From Anaspis maculata (taxonomy: Eukaryota; Arthropoda; Insecta; Coleoptera; Scraptiidae): a DNA stretch of 64,000 bases. The stretch's first letter is position 1. Each line of letters starts with the position of its first letter. The notes beneath the pieces were generated by a model. It saw nothing but the letters and a program-made list of their open reading frames with translations. It did not search any database and was not told the DNA's origin. Below are positions 9,383-21,053 of the stretch, piece after piece. The translations under genes were made by a program, and so were the position numbers. The stretch spans positions 35,149,681-35,213,680 of the forward strand of contig OX421965.1 in the NCBI GenBank assembly GCA_949128115.1, written 5' to 3'.

Positions 9383-12300
9383 ATGCCAATTTACGACGCC
9401 CTGAGTGATAAATTAACAGTGGTGCTGGACATTGGAGCTGCGTACACCAAGTATATATCAGTAAAGGGCCTAATTCTCGATTTTATAACAAAACTTTTCA
9501 AGGTTGGGATTCAGCGGTGAGTTCGCCCCGAGATGTATAATTCGCTCCGAAGTCAGATGCAAAAACACAGGAGAGATGCGCAAGATTGCAGACTACAAAG
9601 ATGAAAAAGACTTGTACGATATCCTCGTGGATTTCATTCACGTTCTGTATTTCAAGTACATCCTGTTCAGTCCAAAAGACAGACCGATTGTCATTGTCGA
9701 ATCCTTCCTCTGTCCTACTCTGTTCAGGGAGACTCTCGCTAAAGTAAGAGTTGCATGAGTGGTCAATTCAAGTTGTAACGTGATTCTGCTTCAGGTATTG
9801 TTTGTACATTATGAAGTATCGATGATGTTGAATCTGCCTTCACATTTAGTCAGTTTGTCGACTTTGGGAGCTGAGACGGCATTGGTTCTCGATGTGGGGT
9901 ATACTGAGGCCATTGCGATTCCGGTTTGTCACGGTTTTCCTGTCCTGCATGCTTGGCAGGCATTGCCCTTAGGCTCACAAGCTCTTCACAAGTAAGTTTT
10001 TGGAATTTCTCTAAAGAACTAGGATCCTTGAACAATTTTTAAATGTATTGTCTTAGTAATAGTTGATGTTACGGTAGTCAAATAGCGCCTAGGAAAACTG
10101 AATGGTGTCCCACAAACTGTATATTTGAAAAAAAAAATTGAAAACTCATAATAGGCCAGGCGGTAGGTCATTCTGGATAGAAAAAATTCCGACCAAAGCT
10201 TTTATGGTGTCAAACTCTTTGTAAGGTCAATAGGTATCTACCACTGAGTTTCCGCCCAAAAACGACTTGTGCTGATTCCTCCACATCTGCCCAAAGGTGA
10301 AGGATGTCTTGAAGGTGCAAAAAGACCTGTTAAGCCCCCGTACTTTCTCATTTTATTTGCCTCAATGCAAACGTACCATTCTAACGCAAACATTGGAAGC
10401 ATTTGTCATCATATTTGTGCCAGTCTTACTGTTGAAAAAAAAGATTTCTTTGTCCAGGTCAGATAAATCACATTTAATTGTTTTTCCACACAATAAAACG
10501 ATGGAGCAACATGTATTTTGGATGTTTTCTAATAACTTGTACTTACTGAACCCATTCATGGCGTTAAAATTTCAATAACAGCATTTTTGAAGATGTTGCC
10601 TGTTAAGAAGTGAATAATTTTTACCCGCCTGTTCAGCAGCCGTTTTTTCAATTTTACCAAACACCGTTCTGGAAAATTTTATAGGGAATGACAAGCTGGA
10701 ACTGTTTTCTGATGATATTATCTGGCTTAACCGCGGCACGCTTTTTGAAAGTGTAGGAAACTGATTTCTTTTTGAGCGGCTCTATTTTACCCGTGTGCGG
10801 CCGTGCCTACTTGACATAGACTGGAATGATTATACAAGCTTGGAAATGTACTCTTTTCCAGCTTTAAAACACGACCATTAATGATAAAATAATTTATAAT
10901 TTCTGCATAAATCAATGTACAAAGTCTCAATAGTAATGGTCGCGTTTTAAAGCTGGAAAAGAGTACATTTCCAAGCTCGTGTTATCAGTCCGGTCTATGT
11001 CAAGTAGGCACGGCCGCACGCGGGTGAAACAGGACCTCTCGAAAAGAAATCAGTTTTTTAGACTTTCAAGTGCGTGCCGCGGTTAAGCCAGGCACGATAT
11101 CGTTAGAGAAGAGTTTGAGCTTTTCATTCCTTATGAAATTTTTGCAAACGGTGTTTGGTAAAATTGAAAAAATTGCTGCTGAACAGGCGGGTAAAAATTA
11201 TTCAGTTTTTTGCTGGCAACATCTTCAAAAATGCTGTTATGGACATTCTAATGCCATAAATGGGTTCAATGGATACGAGTTATCAGAAAACATACAAAAT
11301 ACATGATGCTTCATCGTTTTCTTGTGTGGAAAAACGATTAAATGTAATTTATCTGACCCGCACAAAGAAATCTTTTTTTTCAACTGTACGACTGGCACAG
11401 AGATGATGACAGATGCTTCCAATGTTTGCGTAAGAGTTGTACGTTTGCATTTAGGCAAATATAATGAAAAAGTACGAAGGTTTAACAGGTCTTTTTGCAC
11501 TTTTGAGGCATCTTTTACCTTCGCGCAGATGTGAAGGAATCAGCACAACTCGTTTTTGGGCGGAAACTCAGTGGTAGATAACTACTGACCGTACGAAGAG
11601 TTTGACACCATAAAAGCTTTGGTCGGAGTTTTTTCCAGATTGTAGTGATTTTACCGACATACCGCCTGGCCTATAACTTAGGTAGGCAGTTTTCAAAAAC
11701 ATGAATGTGTGAGTGTGAAGTCATTCCTTGTTGGGGATTTTTTTTATTCAACCCCAAAACACTGCGTCTTAGACATATAAGGAATATGGTGATAGTTGTC
11801 TTGTTAAAACAAACATTTTTGCTTTGCTTTCGCTCCCTAACGTCCAAAAAGTTGAGAACTTTTATTGAAAAGTAGCAATACATTTTGTCCATACTCCATA
11901 GCATACTGTGATGTATTGCCAGTGCAAAGCAAATCTGAGTTTAAGCAGACATTAGGATTCATTCTGTAACATTTTAATCGCCTTCAACGTTACAACGCGG
12001 TCAAGCAAAATGTAACGTCCCGACCCCGACAGACAGCACAGCAATTGACTGTCAAATAATGATGTCGACACCTATGACAAACGAGAAAATAAAATACTAA
12101 GGGAGCTCGCTCTGCAATGACCAATCTACCGACTGGATCCTCAAGACTGTGGGGCCATCCCAAGCTATGATGGTCGGTTACTACGGGGCATCGTATCTCT
12201 TCTAGGAAAAGTCAAAACTTTTTTTAAGGTCCAGAACATGGTTAAACATTCTCTTTCCGTTGTAATTAACCTTTGCTCACGTTTTCCCCTCTGTGCTGAC

Positions 12301-15300
12301 AAATGCATCAAATCAAGTAGCAAGCAGGTGTTCAGTCAGAGTTGCCATTGCGGGCGGTAAAACCTAAATGGAAACAAAAGCTTTATGTTCATTTTGGTCC
12401 TCAAAAATTAATTTCTCGACTAATTACTCGGATTGATTTGTCAAATAAGGAATAGACACATTTTTCCAAAAATGTATTGTTACGAGCGGCGATTCTGGAT
12501 AACACGCGATCCTTCTAGACTCTTCTCGTTGGGTCGCAGTGTACAAGTGCGGAGCGTTCTGGTGTGTTCCAGAGCGCGCGTGTAGGCCGTTTCCCGTGCA
12601 GCTGAATGGAGACTTCAGCAGTGGGTCAAGCTACATCTGTCCATTTTGGTGGAGGTGCCTCATACCAGAACACACGGGAAGCACGCGAAAGGTGTGTGAT
12701 TATTCGGGAGTCGTTTAGAAACCATATGCCGGGTCACTATGGAAATTTGCTGGAGGATGATGGAAAGTTCGAGAACACTAATTGGAGGCATATATAAGCA
12801 CCGTCCTCAGCGCGACAGTCAGTATTGAATTTGAAAGCGAACGAGTGCGATAGAAAGCGAAGTAGTAACCTGCGATATTCCAAGTAGATAATTGTTGGCG
12901 TGTATTTATTGTAGTACGCAGTAATAAACAGTGTGTGTTTTAAAAACGATCATCTCAATTATAATCGAACCCGTACGCGAAATACGTAACAGTATTTCCT
13001 AGTCGGATATGATTGTAAACATCATTTTTTCGAATTTTCTGAATACATACACTGACCCGCAAAATTAACGCACCACTAAATTTTTGCCCCAAGTTTGAGG
13101 CGATTTTTTTCCTGAACCATCCGCTCGATTTGAGTCATTCTTTCCACTGGTTACAGGTTCATTCTTCAGGAGTGTTGTTGATTTGATGACTTTTGTTAAA
13201 ACTTTAATCTTGCCTGTATACAGGGTGTTGCAATGAAGCTGTGTTTTTTTTCAAAAGTTTGAAACACCCTGTGGAGACAATCAGGTACAGCAGCAAATCA
13301 CGGTAAAGACTAAAATTGAGCCTTGACTTTTCTTAACCTCCTCGTTTGTGAATCACTTCATTATTCTAATTTTTTTGGAAATTACAAAATTTTATTGCAC
13401 ACCATGTTTTTATTGACTTAAGCCAGGTTTTTGCCTGAACCGTTTGTCCGATTTGGATGATTCTTTTTAATGGTTGTAGGATCATTGTTCGGGAATCTTA
13501 CTGTTGCATTAAATTTTAGAAAAAATTGAGTTTCTTCTGTATACAGGATGTTACAACAAAGTTGATTTTTTGCCGAAGAATGAGAACACCCTGTGCACAC
13601 CATCAGCAGTAATGGAAAATCACAATGGAAACCACGCTTTAGGCTCGTCTTATCTTGACACTTTCCTTTTTGATTCATTCCATTATCTTGATTTTTAATT
13701 GAGATACAGCGTTTCATTGTGCACCATGTTTTATGGACTTTCACTAGGTCGTCGCGTCGGTAGGCAGGCGGGCACCAAGGGATGTCTAGGCACTGCCTCA
13801 TTTGAAGTCAAATTTTTCCTGAACGACTTATCTGATTTTGATGATCTTTTCAATTGATTAAAGGTATATCTTTAGTAATGTCATTATTTCACAAATCTTC
13901 AATAAAAATTAAGTAATCTCTATATACCGAGTGTTGCAAAAAATTCGTGTTTTTTTGTCGACAATTCGGAATGCCCCGTGGAGACCACCAGCAGAAACAG
14001 AAAATTACAAAAAAGACCAAAACTGAGTATGGTTTTTTCTTTACAAACTCTTTATTGATTCACTTCATAATGAAGTGAACATCAAAATGTAATTGTGCAT
14101 TTTTTTACCAAAATCACGTTTTCGTTGACTTTAGTAAAGCTTTTCAACTTCAAAAAATTCAAAAAATGATAACTCAGAATACTTTATTGACAATTATTGG
14201 AACTAGTAACGGGTGTTACCGCCTCTACTTTGGATGACCGCTTCACAACGTCGATTCATGCTGGCTATTAGAGTGGCAATTTGCTCTTGATCGATGCCGT
14301 TCCAAATTTCCGTCACTATCTGTTGAACGTCATCTAAAGACGCTGGAGGGGATTGTCTGTCTTTTAATTGTCTGCCAACAATATCCCACATGTGCTCAAT
14401 GGGATTTAAATCCGGGCTGCGAGCGGGCCAATCCATGGTGTTGATATTGTTTTCATTGAGGTATTCATTCACAATGCGGGCAGTGTGTGGTCGTGCATTG
14501 TCATGCATAAATATAAAATTATCGCCAATACGGGGCATAAACGGTACAACGTGTGGTGATAAAATGTCATCAATGTACCGTCTACTATTCAACGAACCTC
14601 CTCGAACGGGAACAAGGTTTGTTCTGGCTGTTGAGGAAATTCCTCCCCAAACCATCACAGAGCCGCCATTGAACATATGGGTTGGGCGAATATTGCATTG
14701 TGCGTAACGCTCGTTTGCACGTCGAATAACTCTCACTCGTCGATCGGAACTGTAGAGACAAAATCGAGATTCGTCCATAAACAAAACCCGCTCCCAGTCC
14801 TCCACGTTCCAATGTAGGTGTTCTCTGGCAAACTGCAGTCGAGCTCTGCGATGAGCGGGCGTCAAGGCAGGTCCAGTCGCCGGCCTCCTTACGTGCAAAT
14901 TCGCTTCTTTAAGACGTCTATGAATTGTATCAACCCTTGGATGGACATTATGGACTGCTCTTACTTGCATTTGAATGCTTCTTGAAGTAGTGAACCGTTC
15001 TCTTAAGGCACGTAATCTAATGAAACGGTCCTGAAGTGCTGAGGATACTCGATGCCGTCCTTGTCCAGGGCGTCTGCTATGGTCATTAGTTTGCCTAAAA
15101 CGTTGGACAACTCTAGATATTGTCGAGTGAGAAACGCCCAGTCTTCCAGCTATAGAGCGGTAGCTCAATCCTTCGTCAGCCAAAGTTACTGCCCTGACAC
15201 ACTCATCGCGATTCAAATTCCTTGTGAGACGTTCCATCTTCTAGCACCATCTTCTAGTTAGCCAGAGCAAACTTTGATCCCATCCGTGGAGGTTCGTCGA

Positions 15301-17239
15301 ATAGTAGTCGGCACATTGAGTACACACATATCCTCACATGTTATACGTATTTTTTGCAACACTCAGTATATAGGGATTACTTAATTTTTATTGAAGATTT
15401 GTGAAATAATGACATTACTAAAGATATACCTTTAATCAATTGAAAAGATCATCAAAATCAGATAAGTCGTTCAGGAAAAATTTGACTTCAAATGAGGCAG
15501 TGCCTAGACATCCCTCGGTGCCCGCCTGCCTACCGACGCGACGACCTAGTGAAAGTCCATAAAACATGGTGCACAACTGCACAATGAAACGCTGTATCTC
15601 ATTTGAAAATCAAGATAATGGAATGAATCAAAAAGGAAAGTGTCAAGATAAGACGAGCCTAAAGCGTGGTTTTCATTGTGATTTGCCATTACTGCTGATG
15701 GTGTGCACAGGGTGTTCTCATTCTTCGGCAAAAAATCAACTTTGTTGTAACATCCTGTATACAGAAGAAACTCAATTTTTTCTAAAATTTAATGCAACAG
15801 TAAGATTCCCAAACAATGATCCTACAACCATTGAAAAGAATCATCCAAATCGGACAAACGGTTCAGGCAAAAACCTGGCTTAAGTCAATAAAAACATGGT
15901 GTGCAATAAAATTTTGTAATTTCCAAAAAAATAAAGATAATGAAGTGATTCACAAACAAGGAGGTTAAGAAAAGTCAAGGCTCAATTTTAGTCTTTACCG
16001 TGATTTGCTGCTGTACCTGATTGTCTCCACAGGGTGTTTCAAACTTTTGAAAAAAGCACAGCTTCATTGCAACACCCTGTATACAGGCAAGATTAAAGTT
16101 TTAACAAAAGTCATCAAATCAACAACACTCCTGAAGAATGAACCTGTAACCAGTAGAAAGAATGACTCAAATCGAGCGGATGGTTCAGGAAAAAAGTCGC
16201 CTCAAACTCAAGGCAGAAATTTAGTGGTGCGTTAATTTTGCGGGTCAGTGTATTTCACAATCCAATGCGTTAGGGGTTCACAGTGATTGCCAAATTAAAA
16301 GACGTAGGTACAGCCGTTGACGCGGATTGTAGATACTGATTTTTTGAATTTTGGTTTCTTTGTCACTGTGAAACCAAGTCAAAAATTACAGAAGTCAGTA
16401 CACTCCGTGTCAACAGCTATACGCGTTTTGATTGGACAACGGTCGTACATTCAGATAATTAATCATATCACTCTGCACATATTTAATAAACTTATTTGCA
16501 GCAATCTGAGGAACCTGCTGAGCTCAGAAAATACAGGCATAAACAGATTGCACGAGTCTGTCGTCGAAGATATCAAAGGTATTTCGTATTTACCCACTCA
16601 AATCAAAGATGTTTGAAAATATTTAGGATAAAACCTGAATTTTAGTGAGGTGTTGCTTTGTCACCAAACCTGACCGCGCGGCCCAACTTTTCACGTCCAA
16701 ACCAGAAATCGCATTTGCACCGGACGTGCAATATCCCGTGGGTGGTTCTGAAATGGTGGTCGTGTCTGGGAAAACCAGAGAAAAGTTATACGAAATATTT
16801 TACGAGGAAGACAACGACCATCTTTGTCTCTCGACCATGATTTTGGATGCAATCGAAAAAGTCGACATGCACCTGAGAAACGTTTTGGCCGAAAACATAC
16901 TGTTGATCGGAGGTACCACCATGGTGGCCGGTTTCAAAGCGAGGCTCAAAAAGGAACTCGAGAAGCAGCTGAAAAATGGACGTTACAAGAAGCTGAAGCT
17001 CACGAGCAGCTTCAAGTTCCACAGTCCCCCGTGTAAAGAGAACTACACTGCTTGGCTTGGTGGTAATTTTTTGAAACTTTTTCCATCAATGATAGAAAAA
17101 ATTGATTACTTTTTTTTCAGGGGCTATTTATGCAGCCACGGAATTGTTGAATATGAAGTCAGTGACGCGAGAGGTGTATTTTAAAGAAAATAGGTTGCCT
17201 GACTGGCCTAATATGAGGGATAACGTTAGAACTGTTTAA
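9383..17239 (+). CDS. Actr10: Actin-related protein 10 (dynactin Arp11 subunit)
   Basis: Six exons splice in frame to 372 residues: 9383-9450, 9503-9743, 9795-9991, 16502-16578, 16646-17062, 17121-17239. Actin-fold landmarks in order: phosphate-1 loop VLDIGAAYTKLGFSGE, PRCIIRSE, a second phosphate-binding loop ALVLDVGYTEA, PLGSQALHK, then NILLIGGTTMVAGF and AWLGGAIYAA, both typical of the actin C-terminal half. The order and spacing fit Arp10/Arp11, which caps the pointed end of the dynactin filament and helps link cargo to dynein. The human protein is about 417 residues; most of the difference lies between PLGSQALHK and the KPDRAAQ segment and at the C-terminus. Intron 3 is 6.5 kb and holds a fold-back, a solo LTR and an intact Tc1-type transposon, but all splice borders remain canonical. 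Confidence 0.93.
10139..11696. mobile_element. 1.56-kb palindromic fold-back element
   Basis: Two arms of about 750 bases (10139-10885 and 10932-11696) are inverted copies along nearly their whole length, separated by a loop of about 45 bases. Landmarks on both sides are TAGGCCAGGCGGTA, TGGTGTCAAACTCTT, GGTTAAGCC and AAAGCTGGAAAAGAGTACAT. Small indels distinguish the arms. There is no transposase and no clear target duplication. It would extrude as a large cruciform or give a long hairpin RNA if transcribed with the Arp10 intron. Confidence 0.85.
12478..12991 (+). mobile_element. Solo LTR, Gypsy-like
   Basis: A 514-bp segment begins TGTTACGAGCGG and ends ATACGTAACA, with the 4-base duplication GTAT on both sides (12474-12477 and 12992-12995). 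Inside, in the order expected of a retrotransposon LTR, are a TATA-like CATATATAAG near 12788, an initiator-like CAGTCAGT about 30 bases on, and a polyadenylation signal AATAAAC near 12922. No internal region or second LTR is seen, so it is a recombination-derived solo LTR. The small frame at 12606 (METSAVGQ...) lies within the LTR and I do not call it a gene. Confidence 0.85.
13051..13949. repeat. Left composite terminal inverted repeat
   Basis: It has two full units and part of a third, spaced 323 and 384 bases. Each unit shows the order CCTGAAC..., a GTATACAGG(G/A)TGTT-like word, an inverted CACCCTGTG-like word, then CACCATGTTTT...GACTT. The third unit (from 13818) runs on past the arm to about 14148, next to the transposase stop, and carries the word in the form TATACCGAGTGTTGC. 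Confidence 0.85.
14203..15237 (-). CDS. Tc1/mariner-superfamily transposase, intact
   Basis: One uninterrupted exon of 344 residues. The N-terminal half holds paired helix-turn-helix DNA-binding domains (SYRSIAGRLGVSHSTISRVV, then the HRRLKEANLHVRRP region). The catalytic triad is complete: the first Asp in LFMDESRFCLYSSD, the second in FMHDNARPHTA, and the Glu in PDLNPIEHMWD, with 34 residues between the second Asp and the Glu (DD34E, the Tc1 class). The G/VW motif MVWGGIS is present. It catalyses cut-and-paste transposition into TA. No frameshift or stop was found, so activity is plausible. The start is the ATG at 15237, about 110 bases inside the right repeat. Confidence 0.95.
   Translation of the reverse strand: MERLTRNLNRDECVRAVTLADEGLSYRSIAGRLGVSHSTISRVVQRFRQTNDHSRRPGQGRHRVSSALQDRFIRLRALRERFTTSRSIQMQVRAVHNVHPRVDTIHRRLKEANLHVRRPATGPALTPAHRRARLQFAREHLHWNVEDWERVLFMDESRFCLYSSDRRVRVIRRANERYAQCNIRPTHMFNGGSVMVWGGISSTARTNLVPVRGGSLNSRRYIDDILSPHVVPFMPRIGDNFIFMHDNARPHTARIVNEYLNENNINTMDWPARSPDLNPIEHMWDIVGRQLKDRQSPPASLDDVQQIVTEIWNGIDQEQIATLIASMNRRCEAVIQSRGGNTRY
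15345..16250. repeat. Right composite terminal inverted repeat
   Basis: Inverted partner of 13051-13949, with few differences (for example AAATTTCTGCC versus AAATTTTTGCC near the end). It includes the mirror copy of the middle unit. It stops at the third unit's GAGTGTTGCAAAAAATACG word, beyond which the two sides of the element are unrelated. Confidence 0.85.
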
Positions 17240-19131
17240 TTTTCATAAACTCAGCAAGCATAACCTACATCTGATAATTTTTTTACATTAAATAATTATT
17301 TATTTTGTTACACTATGTATGTACTCCCTACTGCTTTAAGGTATAAAAGATTGAGATAATAGTTTTGGCTTTTAATGGATATGTTATTTTACTTTGTGAA
17401 CATACGAAAAAAATGTAAAAAAATATTGACGTTTACTTTCGAAGATATGGGGCATCAGAGAGTGGGGCTTCGCTTCTCTCTATTTTCGTTCACGAATTTC
17501 AAAAATTTATTTTCCTCCATAAACCTCACTCAACATTGTTCTATGAAAACTTACTTCACTTACTTACTAGGACCTACCTCATCGTGCAAACGCTGCCAAG
17601 GCCTAAGACCGACGCCCGGTGGATACTTGACCGGGAATTTTGCAAAATGTAGGGATCTTCAACGACCACCAACATTCTTGGCTCATGGGGTCGGCACCAT
17701 CGTTCAAATTTTACCTGCTATGCGACACACGACGCGCCCTTTCATTTCCATTCCAGCTGATTGAGTAACTTGTTTTTTCGGCAAGAAGCGGAATCGAACC
17801 ATGGTCCCCGCCCGTGCGAGGCACAATAGATTGACTTTGACTCGTTAACCCACCAAAAAGTAAATGGTGCTTTGGGAAGAACGTTAAAACAACTGGAGGC
17901 AGTATCTTGGCCTATTTCAAGAGATATCTGCCCTGCTACAAACTCGATTTTTAAGCCTCGCCAAACGTAGTGGCGGAGGCTATTTGTGGTCGCTTTTTTT
18001 TTAAATTTATTTTTCATGATCATTTTCCTCGTTTTTTATTTTTTCCCAGCCCCTCGTTTAACAAAATTCACCTAAATATTCCGTATCTTCCGAATGGTTG
18101 AACATATCTAGTTCATTATTTCGCTAATCGAATCTCAACTATTGCGGGTTGATACTGACGACGTTTAAAGATGATCGGTCAAATATAAACAATCTTAACC
18201 AACAATAAAGAATGCACAAGTCGCGGCACTCATCTAAAATAGAGAAAACGCATAGATACCAACCTATACATCATCATATCTTTTGATCTAATAAAGCTAT
18301 GTGCTCAATTTTTTTTTTAATTGAAGTACATACCCAGACCTTTCTTACGGTGTGACAGCGATTGAGGAACAATGGTTCATTATTCATTTATTAAGTTTAT
18401 AAATATTTTCATCGGCTATGATTGCATCCAGATTTTCAGTCAGCAAGGGAAATTTTTGTTCTCACAGTTTTCTATATACAACCAGCGAAGCGATTGGGGC
18501 CGAGGTATTGCAGAATTTTTTAAAATAAAAAATTTTGATCTTGAACTTGATAGTTTTTTAGATATGATTTTTTTTCTGACGCAACCAACAACTGTAAAGA
18601 ATTGGTGCGCGCATGCCACTCATATTTATCATGCAAAACGCACTACACTACTACTGAGGTGGGCATTTTTCGTACAAAGCTGAGCTTTTACAGAAATAAT
18701 CAGATATTTGCTCTTTACAAAAAAACAAACGAGGCACCCGTTTGGGCTAGCCGAGTTATAGGGCTAAGACCGCCCTCAACGGTACAATGGTATTAATGTA
18801 AAATAGGTATGATGGAGATGGAACTATTCACCTCTAATTTCTACACTGAAAAGGTCCTATCCCAAACATTTGCTCTGCTCGTGTCTTTCAAACTTTCAAA
18901 TAAGTTGAATAATCTCCCATTTTTACCGCAAATCGCAGATGAGAGATATTCTTACGTGTCACATACAGTTTCTATTTTCCTTTCATTCCTTTTTTGCCAA
19001 TATGGCAATGGCAAATTGTTTCGATATCACTCCATTGAAGTTTTAGAGTAGGTACTTACTATTATTATTATTAATTTTTTTCCCAGCAAGTTTCAAACAG
19101 AGTCCAAGCTAACAACAAAACAATAACGATA

Positions 19132-19241
19132 TAGGCTGTCTGATTTCTACATGATTTTAGTGGGCTGCGATTCAGGCCGCGATCGGCCGATGGCGACCAG
19201 AAACACAGCCCACTAGAATCATGTAGAAATCAGACAGCCTA
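19132..19241. mobile_element. 110-bp hairpin MITE with TA duplication
   Basis: Arms of about 35 bases (TAGGCTGTCTGATTTCTACA onward) are nearly perfect inverted copies, flanked by TA at 19130-19131 and 19242-19243. The short GC-rich loop contains GCGATCGGCC. Too small to code. Confidence 0.85.
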
Positions 19242-20577
19242 TACTTATTGTATGTGTGTACGTGTTTTATGTGTACTTTTTGTAATAATGTACCAAAATG
19301 ATTTATTGCTGCGAAGACCTTTTTTTGGGCGAGGCTTCCTATTAGACACACCGCAAGGTGGGGGGATGGACTGGTTTCTCGCTGTAACTGTTAACATTTT
19401 CCACTCGTACCTTTTGGTTTGATTGTTTAAAGGTTGGCAATTATTTTCGTCAATTAGTGTCATAGACCATGATTGTGATTATGACCAGTTTCCAGAAATA
19501 TGACTTGAAAGTTAGGTAAGAAGGTAAGTACTACGCATTCCCATGATCCTGGCTACATTTCAAGTTCTGGCGTTTGAGATGTCACTCACCGCACTTCTTT
19601 ATACTGTTGTCGGCAGGTAGGTTCCTACTCAAAATGATGAAGATTTTCAAAGAGATTACTTTTATTCTTGCAATAATAATATGAAACTTACTAAAACATC
19701 TAAATTTACAATGTACGATATGACAACAAAGCTTTCATGTTTTATGTACAGACATGAAAAAAAAATGGACAGGAACAAAGCAATAGACCGTATCAAGAAT
19801 AATTTTCTTTTCAGCTTTCAAAAATTCCCAACCAATAATTCGTGCGGCGCCTGCAATATTGTAGCAATTATAATAGTGGAACAGTGTTGCTGGACTAAGT
19901 ACAGTGGATGGAAACTGTAAGTATTTTGCCAAAAGAAAAACTTCTTAACGATTAGCCTATGAATACTATGGATAAAATATATGTAAAAAAATTCAAACAT
20001 ACCTACATTATACGAAGAAAAATTTGAATACAACAATAAATTCAACAGAACAATACAAACATGCTTACAAAATTACCCAAGTTTTTTGTTACAAATAAAC
20101 AGGGAGCATTGAAGTGAATATTCAAAAACCCAAAAGCAGGGTCACTTTTCAATACTGAGAAAAAATTAGAACCCTAAAAATAGTGTTTTGAGGAATTTAG
20201 TATTAAGGTTTTTTTTTTATAATTTTCAAGCAGTAATTATTATAGAACAATTTTGTAAAGAATACAATTTTTGGTTGAGGGGTAGAAATGCCTGGAAAGA
20301 TTGGTATAATCATGTTCACAAAGAAATCCATTGATATTTAAAACAAACTGAACTGATGACAATAACATAAACGATGTAATAATATTGGATTTTGACCATT
20401 CTGTTTTTATCAGCCTAAAAATAATAACCTCTATCTCCTATTTTGATGGAAGCTTGCTTACAAGTGAATATTTCAATTATTTATGCCTTCAGTTCTGGCA
20501 TCAAGTCTCTTCTGTCTTACCCATCATGCTCACAACATAAACAATCATTAAAGGGTCCAGTGCAACCAGTCACCAGA

Positions 20578-20804
20578 ACCAGTCAAGTCCACTTTGGATA
20601 AATAGCGAAGTTGCTTAGTCGAAATTTCCTATCAACTTTGGAAAAATTAGTAGTGGGTTCAAAATTTGTACATATGTTCCTCCAGTAGTCGTTAATGTTG
20701 TGTGTGCTTGTAGTGAACTTCCAGCTCTTTGCTAATTTTTTCTCAAGTATATAAGATTTTTCGCATTTGAGTGATGGCACTATTTATCCAAAATGGACTT
20801 GGCT
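20578..20804. repeat. Hairpin element, 27-bp inverted ends
   Basis: CCAGTCAAGTCCACTTTGGA plus TAAATAG at the left is matched by its complement at 20778-20804 with about two mismatches. The stretch at 20635-20713 resembles the arm of the fold-back at 59530-60815 (AAAAATTAGTAGTGGGTTC, TGTACATATGTTC), suggesting relatedness. Confidence 0.55.
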
Positions 20805-21053
20805 GGTTTTTGCATTAGATCTCCTTAAATGATAACAAAATAATACCCGGATAATGCTATAGTGGTTGCTGATTTTTTGTTGTCCCAAAACCAAGATCGC
20901 AACTGTGAGCACGACATCATCGAAAAATCGACACCCCTGCGTGATGTTTGAGGTATTCAACCAGAATTTATTGCATTTCCCCCTTACATGATTTTTTGAG
21001 AGTCTACTAAAACTCAATTTTAAAAATAGTTAACCAAATAAGTAAAACATGTA

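Larger units (their letters stand above)
13051..16250 (-). mobile_element. Tc1-type transposon with 0.9-kb composite inverted repeats
   Basis: This is a complete 3200-bp element. The ends are CACTGACCCGCAAAATTAAC and its complement, flanked by TA duplicates (13049-13050, 16251-16252). The terminal inverted repeats are about 900 bases each (13051-13949 and 15345-16250) and differ by only a few percent. Between them lies an uninterrupted 344-residue transposase. The arms are not unique sequence: the left one contains three diverged units starting CCTGAAC at 13111, 13434 and 13818. The outer two carry a paired CAGGGTG/CACCCTG-like hairpin; the third has a weaker version. High arm identity and an intact transposase argue for a recent arrival. 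It lies in Arp10 intron 3, with its transposase antisense to Arp10. Confidence 0.92.
17240..21053. other. Convergent intergenic region Arp10 / ASNA1
   Basis: This lies between two convergent 3' ends. ATTAAATAATT near 17287 is a possible Arp10 polyadenylation signal. A tRNA-like box-B word (GGTTCGATTCC, minus strand) occurs near 17785, in a sequence that also resembles a D-arm; it may be a SINE head. Two hairpin MITEs are listed separately. I see no gene in the remainder; longer open frames lack codon or domain character. Confidence 0.6.

Noticed and set aside
12606..12797. A 63-residue frame starting METSAVGQ
   Set aside because: Lies wholly inside the solo LTR, between its border and TATA box.
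13418..13801. A 127-residue minus-strand frame mirrored by a 105-residue plus-strand frame at 15566-15883
   Set aside because: They are the same sequence in the two inverted arms of the Tc1-type element; high arm identity, not protein selection, explains the match, and no domain is visible.
17765..17857. tRNA gene on the minus strand
   Set aside because: Has a box-B word (GGTTCGATTCC) but no convincing acceptor stem or terminator; mentioned only as a possible SINE head.
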